Of a stretch of 9,907 nt of DNA, positions 5,574 through 9,907 are shown in pieces. Origin of the DNA: Abditibacteriota bacterium (GTDB lineage Bacteria; Armatimonadota; UBA5829); assembly GCA_017958015.1 (NCBI GenBank), contig JAGDDM010000061.1:1-9907 (forward strand), written 5' to 3'. The stretch's first letter is position 1. Each line of letters begins with the position of its first letter. A program made the translations under genes and the position numbers. The notes under the pieces are model-generated. The model did not search any database. It was not told the DNA's origin and saw only the letters and a list, made by a program, of their open reading frames with translations.

Positions 5574-6878
5574 TCAGGCTTTTTCTCCTCTGCCGGTCAT
5601 GGCAAAATAGGAGTCGTAGGCGCCCAAATCGATAAATCCGTGGCCGGAGAGGCAGAAGAGAATGGTTTCTTCCTTGCCCTCTTCCTTGGCCCGCTTGGCC
5701 TCGTTGATGGCCTCGCAGATGGCGTGGGCGGATTCCGGGGCGGGAACGATGCCCTCGGTGCGGGCGAACATTTCCGCGGCGGCGAAAACGTCGATGCTCT
5801 TCAGAGCCACCGCGTCTATCATGTTCTCGTTCACCAGCTCGCTGATAATCGGGGACATGCCGTGGTAGCGGAGTCCTCCGGCGTAATCCGGCGGCGGAAC
5901 GAAGTCGCTGCCCAGGGAGTACATCTTCATCATGGGCGTAAGCTTGGCGGTGTCGCCGAAGTCGTACTTATACTCGCCCTCGGTGATTGTGGGGCAAACG
6001 GCCGGCTCAACGGCGGTGAAGCGGATGTTCTTTCCGGCGAACTTGTCCGCCATGAAGGGCATGGCTATTCCGCCGAAGTTGGAGCCGCCGCCCACGCAGG
6101 CGATAACCACGTCCGGGTAGTCGCCGGCCAGCTCAAGCTGCTTCTTGGCCTCCAAACCTATAACGGTCTGATGCAGAACGACGTGGTTCAACACGCTGCC
6201 CAGAGCGTACTTCACATCCTTGTGGGCCAGAGTGTCTTCCATGGCTTCGCCGATGGCCATGCCGAGGCTGCCCTCGCAGGCGGGGTCCTTCTCCAAAATC
6301 TTTCTGCCGAACTCGGTTCTGTCGCTGGGAGAGGGATAAATCTCCGCGCCGTAGAGGTGCACCAGAGACCGTCTGTAAGGTTTCTGCTTGTAGCTGCAGC
6401 GAACCATGTAGACGGTGCAGTCGATGCCGTAGGCGGCGCAGGCCATGGAAATGGCGGAGCCCCACTGTCCGGCGCCGGTTTCGGTGGCGATTCGCTTGGT
6501 GCCCTCTTTGTGGTTGTAGTAGGCCTGAGCCACGGCGGTGTTCACCTTGTGGGAGCCCACCGGGGACGCGCCCTCGTACTTGTAGTAAATCTTGGCGGGT
6601 GTGCCCAAAGCCTGCTCCAGGAAGGTGGCTCTGCACAGGGGAGCCGGCCGCCACATGGCCAGCTTGCTCCGCACCTCGTCGGGGATGTCAATCCACCGCT
6701 CGGTGCTCATTTCCTGCTCGATAACCGCTTCCGGGAACACCTCCGCCAACTCCTCCGGCTTGCAGGGCTTGCCGGTGGCGGGACTCAGGGGCGGCATGGG
6801 ATTCTTGAGATCCGCGCACACGTTGTACCACTGAGTCGGTATTTCCGTCTGACTGAGATTGAACTGTCTCTGTCTCAT
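5574..6878 (-). CDS. trpB: Tryptophan synthase beta chain, TrpB2 type
   Basis: This is a PLP enzyme that joins indole and L-serine to make L-tryptophan in the cytoplasm. Its 434 residues and long N-terminal region (TERWIDIPDEV at 59-69) mark it as the TrpB2 branch. Classical TrpB is near 400 residues. The PLP lysine is K111 in GSHKVNTA. The catalytic Glu is E133 in ETGAGQWG (133-140). The PLP phosphate loop is GGGSN (263-267), and SGHG is at 411-414. No trpA is present in the window; TrpB2 proteins often lie apart from trpA and have been proposed to salvage free indole. The ATG has a strong SD (AAGGAG, 6 bases away). I see no obvious promoter in the 82-base gap after secG. Confidence 0.93.
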   Translation of the reverse strand: MRQRQFNLSQTEIPTQWYNVCADLKNPMPPLSPATGKPCKPEELAEVFPEAVIEQEMSTERWIDIPDEVRSKLAMWRPAPLCRATFLEQALGTPAKIYYKYEGASPVGSHKVNTAVAQAYYNHKEGTKRIATETGAGQWGSAISMACAAYGIDCTVYMVRCSYKQKPYRRSLVHLYGAEIYPSPSDRTEFGRKILEKDPACEGSLGMAIGEAMEDTLAHKDVKYALGSVLNHVVLHQTVIGLEAKKQLELAGDYPDVVIACVGGGSNFGGIAMPFMADKFAGKNIRFTAVEPAVCPTITEGEYKYDFGDTAKLTPMMKMYSLGSDFVPPPDYAGGLRYHGMSPIISELVNENMIDAVALKSIDVFAAAEMFARTEGIVPAPESAHAICEAINEAKRAKEEGKEETILFCLSGHGFIDLGAYDSYFAMTGRGEKA

Positions 6879-6900
6879 AAGGTTCTCCTTTCGAGAGATT

Positions 6901-6939
6901 AAAATAAAAGCCCCACCGACGTTTATCGGTAAGGCTTTT
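6901..6939 (-). terminator. Rho-independent terminator after secG
   Basis: On the minus strand AAAAGCC (6939-6933) pairs with GGCTTTT (6912-6906), and ACCGA (6930-6926) with TCGGT (6919-6915), capped by a short loop. The tail reads TTTTATTTT. It lies 21 bases past the secG stop and 22 bases before the trpB2 start, so it should separate the two genes or limit read-through into trpB2. Confidence 0.85.
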
Positions 6940-6960
6940 GAGTACTTATTTCATCGAGTC

Positions 6961-7185
6961 TCAGAAGATGTAAGCAACGAGGAAGCTCACAACCATGAAG
7001 CCGATGGCGGCCCACTTGGTTATCTCGTCAAGCTTCTCTTCCATGCCGGGCTTGCCCTGGAAAGCGGACTCCGTCTTTCCGGTGATGGCGCCGCCCAAAC
7101 CTTCCTGCTTGGAGGCCTGGGTCATAACGATGCCGATGAGACCCAGAGCGAAAATAATCTGTAAAAATACGAAAAATCCGTGCAT
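6961..7185 (-). CDS. secG: Preprotein translocase subunit SecG
   Basis: This is the small accessory membrane subunit of the SecYEG channel, which helps SecA-driven export of unfolded proteins. The 74 residues show two hydrophobic membrane segments (about 3-21 and 56-74). They are joined by a polar loop with the family signature around SKQEGLGGAITGK (25-37). I chose the ATG at 7185 because AAAGGA lies 6 bases upstream and the protein then has normal SecG length. The frame is open back to 7218, but an ATG there would sit only a few bases after the predicted transcription start and has no SD. The gene has its own promoter and terminator, so it is probably monocistronic or weakly coupled to trpB2. 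Confidence 0.94.
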   Translation of the reverse strand: MHGFFVFLQIIFALGLIGIVMTQASKQEGLGGAITGKTESAFQGKPGMEEKLDEITKWAAIGFMVVSFLVAYIF

Positions 7186-7203
7186 TGTATATTCCTTTAA
7201 TCG

Positions 7204-7216
7204 GCGGCATTGCCGC
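7204..7216 (-). promoter_or_regulatory. Hairpin in the secG 5' leader
   Basis: GCGGC-AAT-GCCGC forms a perfect 5-bp GC stem with a 3-base loop. It lies just after the predicted start point (near 7223) and before the SD at 7192-7195. It may stabilise the 5' end of the mRNA. No ligand-binding domain is apparent. Confidence 0.45.
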
Positions 7217-7229
7217 AAAATGATATGAT

Positions 7230-7258
7230 ATTATACCGCTTTTATGCCCATAAGTCAA
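7230..7258 (-). promoter_or_regulatory. Sigma-A-type promoter of secG
   Basis: On the minus strand the -35 is TTGACT (7253-7258) and the -10 is a perfect TATAAT (7230-7235), with a 17-bp spacer. The predicted start is near 7223, giving a leader of about 38 bases. It lies in the 96-base gap after serS, where I see no convincing serS terminator. Confidence 0.9.
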
Positions 7259-7281
7259 GGGGCTGTCGGTTTTTTCCGGAT

Positions 7282-8556
7282 TTATTTTATAACATCCGTG
7301 CCCATGTAGGGTCTCAGGACCTCGGGAACAACCACGGAGCCGTCGGGCTGCTGATAGTTCTCGATAAGGGACACAACCAGTCTCGGAAGAGCCACGCCGG
7401 AACCGTTCAGGGTGTGGATAAACTCCGGCTTGGCGCCCTGGGCGGGTCTGAAGCGGATGTTGGCTCTGCGGGCCTGGAAATCCTCGAAGTTGGAGCAACT
7501 GGAAACCTCGAGCCACTTGCCCACCGCCGGGGCCCAAATCTCAAGGTCGTAGCACTTGGCGGCGGAGAAGCCGATGTCGCCGGTGCAGAGGGAAAGGACT
7601 CTGTAAGGAATTCCCAATCTCTTCAGCACGTCCTCGGCGTTTCCGAGAAGGGTCTCATGCTCCTCGTAAGAGGTCTCCGGGCGGACGAACTTCACCATCT
7701 CAACCTTGTCGAACTGGTGAACCCGCAGCAGGCCTCTGGTGTCCTTGCCGGCGGAACCCGCTTCCCGTCTGAAGCAGGCGGTGTAGGCGGTGTGGTAGAT
7801 GGGGAGCATGTCCGCGTCCAAAATCTCGTCCATGTACATATTCGTAACCGGCACTTCCGCGGTGGGGTCAAGGAACAAATCGTCGCCCTTGTCCGCGTGG
7901 TACATGTCCTCCTCGAACTTGGGGAGCTGGCCTGTGCCGGTCATGGCTTTGCGGTTGATGAGGTACGGTGGGAAAACTTCGGTATAGCCGTGCTCGGAGG
8001 TGTGGAGATCCAGCATCCAGTTGAAAAGAGCTCTCTCCAACTTGGCGCCCAGACCCTTGTAGAGGATAAATCCGCTGCCGGAAATCTTGGAGCCCCGCTC
8101 GAAGTCGATTATATCCAGCTTCGCCGCAATGTCCCAGTGGCAGGCGGGCTCGAAATCGAACTCCCGCTTCTCGCCCTCGTAGCGGAGAACAACGTTGTCC
8201 TCCTCGCCCTTGCCCACGGGTGTGGTATCAGAGGGAATGTTGGGGATATTGTAGACGACGGCCTTCAGCTTCTCGTCTATCTCCGCCACTTCGCCGTCCA
8301 GCTTCTTAATCTCCGCGGAAACTTCCCGCATTTCCTTAATCTTGTCGTCGGCGTTCTCTTTTGCCTTCTTCATCTTGGCGATTTCGTCGGAGACGGCGTT
8401 CCGCTCCGCTTTCAGAGACTCGCTCTTGGTGAGGACGGCTCTGCGCTTGGCGTCAAGCTCGATAAAGTCCTCCAGAAGAGATACGGGCGCGTTTCTGTTT
8501 ATGAGAGCCTGTCGCACCTTGTCCGGCTCGGTTCTTATAAGTTTCGGGTCAAGCAT
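7282..8556 (-). CDS. serS: Seryl-tRNA synthetase
   Basis: This is a cytoplasmic class II aminoacyl-tRNA synthetase that charges tRNA-Ser with serine. The 424 residues match the usual length. The N-terminal coiled-coil arm (about 29-100), rich in Lys and Glu, grips the long variable arm of tRNA-Ser. The serine-binding TAE is at 232-234. Motif 2 begins with FRREAG (262-267) and continues to RVHQF (278-282). EVSSCSNFEDFQARR is at 350-364. Motif 3 is NGSGVALPR (384-392), with the ATP-binding Arg at 392. The ATG has a clear SD (ACGGAG, 8 bases away). No T-box leader is possible in the 37-base gap to the methyltransferase gene upstream. Confidence 0.97.
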   Translation of the reverse strand: MLDPKLIRTEPDKVRQALINRNAPVSLLEDFIELDAKRRAVLTKSESLKAERNAVSDEIAKMKKAKENADDKIKEMREVSAEIKKLDGEVAEIDEKLKAVVYNIPNIPSDTTPVGKGEEDNVVLRYEGEKREFDFEPACHWDIAAKLDIIDFERGSKISGSGFILYKGLGAKLERALFNWMLDLHTSEHGYTEVFPPYLINRKAMTGTGQLPKFEEDMYHADKGDDLFLDPTAEVPVTNMYMDEILDADMLPIYHTAYTACFRREAGSAGKDTRGLLRVHQFDKVEMVKFVRPETSYEEHETLLGNAEDVLKRLGIPYRVLSLCTGDIGFSAAKCYDLEIWAPAVGKWLEVSSCSNFEDFQARRANIRFRPAQGAKPEFIHTLNGSGVALPRLVVSLIENYQQPDGSVVVPEVLRPYMGTDVIK

Positions 8557-8579
8557 GATAAATACTCCGTAACGTAATA

Positions 8580-8585
8580 ATTATA
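8580..8585 (-). promoter_or_regulatory. Possible -10 box for serS
   Basis: A perfect TATAAT on the minus strand lies between the methyltransferase stop and the serS SD. At 17-bp spacing the -35 region reads GACGAA, a poor match to TTGACA, and there is no TGn extension. It may give serS its own weak start with a leader of about 17 bases, or be chance in AT-rich sequence. Confidence 0.3.
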
Positions 8586-8593
8586 CCTTTATT

Positions 8594-9538
8594 TTACTTA
8601 TCTTCGTCGTCTCTGTCAAATACGGGGCGCACGTTCCGCTCCCAAAAGACACCGCCTTCGTAGCCCTGAACGGTCGCGCTTTCGTCGGCGTTCTCCAGCC
8701 GCTTCTGGGCCCAAACGCAATATTGGGGGTTCTTTTCCACGGCGATAAAACGTCTGTCCAGCTTTTTTGCAACCACCGCGGCGGTGCCGGAACCGACGAA
8801 GGGATCGAAAACCACATCACCGGGATTCGACGACGCAAGAATAATCTTGGCCGCCAGTTTCTCCGGCTTCTGGGTGGGATGGGCGGTGTTCTCCGGCATG
8901 GACCAATAGGGAACGCAAATATCGTCCCAGAGATTGGAGGGACAGGTGTCTCTGAACTTGCCGTCCTTTGTCTCCGTCCAGTCCTTGGGCACACCCTCTG
9001 ACTTGTAGGGAGCCAAAACCCGCTTGCGAATCTTCACCGCGTCAAGGTTGAAGGTGTAGTCGTCGGAGACGGTGGCGAAATAGATATCCTCCATGCCGCT
9101 TTTCCAGTTTTTGGAGGCTCCCCTGCCCTTTTCCCGCTGCCAGGTTATGCGATTGCGGAGTTTGAAGTGCTTCGCCAGGACGATGGACACGATGGGACCG
9201 GATTTCCAGTCGCCGCAAACGTAGATTGAAGCGGTGGGCTTCAGAAGGGGCTTCACCGCCTTAATCCATCGCTCCGTGTACTTGGCGTAGTCGTCGGTAC
9301 GCATACCGGAAAACTTCTCGCCGCCGAAGCTTTTGTCCATGTTGTAGGGAGGATCCGCCATAAGCAAATCCACGGACTCCGGAGGAAGCCGCTTGCAAAC
9401 GTCGAACATGTCGCCGTAGATTATTTTGTTTTCCACCCTCTCCATGGAGGACTTCCGCTTCACGATGAGGCACCGATTAAGCAGTTTGCCCCCCTCCTCG
9501 AGGGGAATGTCGATTGTCTTATTTCTTGGGGATTTCAT
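8594..9538 (-). CDS. Beta-class DNA adenine (N6) methyltransferase
   Basis: This enzyme is predicted to transfer a methyl group from S-adenosylmethionine to adenine in a specific DNA site. The catalytic motif DPPYN (62-66) comes before the target-recognition region (about 110-215), then HPTQKP (220-225) and the AdoMet loop FDPFVGSGT (244-252). This order defines the beta class, and DPPYN favours N6-adenine over N4-cytosine. The length of 314 residues is normal. The first ATG has no visible SD. An internal ATG at 9445 (residue 32) has GGAAG 6 bases upstream, but the residues before it (PLEEGGKLLN) look like real protein. No restriction endonuclease gene is visible, so it may be an orphan or a partner of a distant gene. 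The target sequence cannot be predicted. Confidence 0.92.
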   Translation of the reverse strand: MKSPRNKTIDIPLEEGGKLLNRCLIVKRKSSMERVENKIIYGDMFDVCKRLPPESVDLLMADPPYNMDKSFGGEKFSGMRTDDYAKYTERWIKAVKPLLKPTASIYVCGDWKSGPIVSIVLAKHFKLRNRITWQREKGRGASKNWKSGMEDIYFATVSDDYTFNLDAVKIRKRVLAPYKSEGVPKDWTETKDGKFRDTCPSNLWDDICVPYWSMPENTAHPTQKPEKLAAKIILASSNPGDVVFDPFVGSGTAAVVAKKLDRRFIAVEKNPQYCVWAQKRLENADESATVQGYEGGVFWERNVRPVFDRDDEDK

Positions 9539-9550
9539 GATATCGAAAAT

Positions 9551-9697
9551 CAGGTGTCAGGTGCCGGGTTTCAGGTGTCAGGGAATGTGCCGCCAAAGGC
9601 GGCGGATTCTACCAACCAACCTTGCAATGTCGGTTTTATAATCCGTTTTGCGACAGCAAAACACCGCCGCTGGCCCCTGACCCCTGGTCCCTGACCC
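9551..9697. repeat. Heptamer-repeat element 2
   Basis: The left arm (9551-9585) has five heptamers around CAGGTGT. The right arm (9670-9697) has four around CTGACCC, which read as CAGGGGT on the other strand, so the arms are degenerate inverted copies. Between them are two perfect hairpins: GCCGCC-AAA-GGCGGC (9589-9603) and GTTTTGC-GACA-GCAAAAC (9645-9662). The second contains TTTGCGAC, also present in the core of element 1. It occupies most of the 206-base gap between the acidic protein gene and the methyltransferase gene. I see no gene in that gap; the only promoter hint is a TATAAA on the minus strand near 9637 with a poor -35. Confidence 0.65.
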
Positions 9698-9700
9698 CTA

Positions 9701-9732
9701 AAACGAACGGGGCTGCAACGGCAGCCCCGTTT
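9701..9732 (-). terminator. Rho-independent terminator of the acidic-protein gene
   Basis: An 11-bp stem (AACGGGGCTGC with GCAGCCCCGTT) has a 4-base loop at 9717-9720. On the minus strand it ends CGTTTT. It lies 13 bases past the stop of the minus-strand gene at the right edge and separates that gene from the methyltransferase. Confidence 0.8.
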
Positions 9733-9744
9733 CGATTCTACGGT

Positions 9745-9907
9745 TTATTCTTCATCTCCCATGTCGCCGATGTCGAAGGTTTCCAAATCATCCGCGTTGA
9801 AGTCGACGTCGCTGTCGCCGCCTTCGCCGTAGATGTCGTCGTCGAGACCCGCGTCCTCGGTGATATCGCCGCTTTCTTCCATGTCGCCCACGGCGAATCC
9901 CTCACCC
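9745..9907 (-). CDS. Acidic C-terminus of an unidentified protein (partial)
   Basis: This is the last 53 codons of a gene whose start lies beyond the right edge; it ends at TAA. Of the 53 residues 22 are Asp or Glu and none is Lys or Arg. Two similar pieces occur, VGDMEE near the left of the tail and IGDMGDEE at the very end. Such a tail is probably disordered. I do not recognise the protein. Acidic tails of this sort occur at the C-terminus of RNA polymerase beta or beta-prime in some Clostridia, but nothing here tests that. A strong terminator follows directly, so this is the last gene of its transcript. Confidence 0.7.
   Translation of the reverse strand, partial: GEGFAVGDMEESGDITEDAGLDDDIYGEGGDSDVDFNADDLETFDIGDMGDEE

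Noticed and set aside
5496..6902. Plus-strand open frame opposite trpB2
   Set aside because: It is the antisense shadow of a clear TrpB2, and its start lies in heptamer element 1.
7186..7218. Upstream ATG extending SecG by 11 residues
   Set aside because: It lies about 5 bases after the predicted transcription start, has no SD, covers the leader hairpin and adds a charged segment not expected in SecG.
7210..8577. Plus-strand open frame opposite serS
   Set aside because: It is the antisense shadow of serS, which has all class II motifs and an SD.
8557..8593. T-box riboswitch in front of serS
   Set aside because: The gap to the upstream gene is only 37 bases, far too short, and no T-box core is seen inside the methyltransferase 3' end.
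9551..9697. CRISPR array
   Set aside because: The repeats are 7 bases long with no spacers between them and there are no cas genes.

Overview
The window looks like a core-genome segment of an anaerobic, fermentative bacterium, most likely a GC-rich Firmicute of the Clostridia type. This is an inference from several things: a trimeric [FeFe] hydrogenase, strong Shine-Dalgarno (SD) sites, consensus sigma-A-type promoters with 17-bp spacers, tRNA genes with encoded CCA, and a 74-residue SecG. No single sequence fixes the genus. There is no CRISPR array, transposase, phage gene or recognisable defence island.

Layout. Positions 1-265 (+) hold the 3' part of a tRNA-Phe gene cut by the window edge, a decayed copy of that tRNA's 3' half, and an intact tRNA-Thr(CGT). 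A short GalU-like nucleotidyltransferase gene (293-1078, +) follows only 27 bases after the tRNA and ends at a strong terminator. A second terminator, facing the other way, closes a minus-strand operon of three genes (5349 down to 1197): NuoE-like HydC, NuoF-like HydB and the catalytic [FeFe] hydrogenase HydA. Together these should form a soluble NAD(H)-linked, probably electron-bifurcating, hydrogenase. The operon has a near-consensus promoter at 5443-5471 with two small inverted repeats beside it.

Further right, all on the minus strand, are a TrpB2-type tryptophan synthase beta chain (6878-5574), secG with its own near-consensus promoter and a terminator (7185-6961), serS (8556-7282), a beta-class adenine DNA methyltransferase (9538-8594) just upstream of serS, and the acidic C-terminus of an unidentified protein that runs off the right edge (9907-9745).

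The least explained parts are two intergenic elements (5491-5562 and 9551-9697). Each has degenerate heptanucleotide tandem repeats, purine-rich on the left arm and pyrimidine-rich on the right, flanking a core that contains TTTGCGAC. One sits between trpB2 and the hydrogenase promoter. The other ends 12 bases before the methyltransferase start codon, where an SD site would be expected. The rest is well-conserved housekeeping and energy-metabolism sequence.
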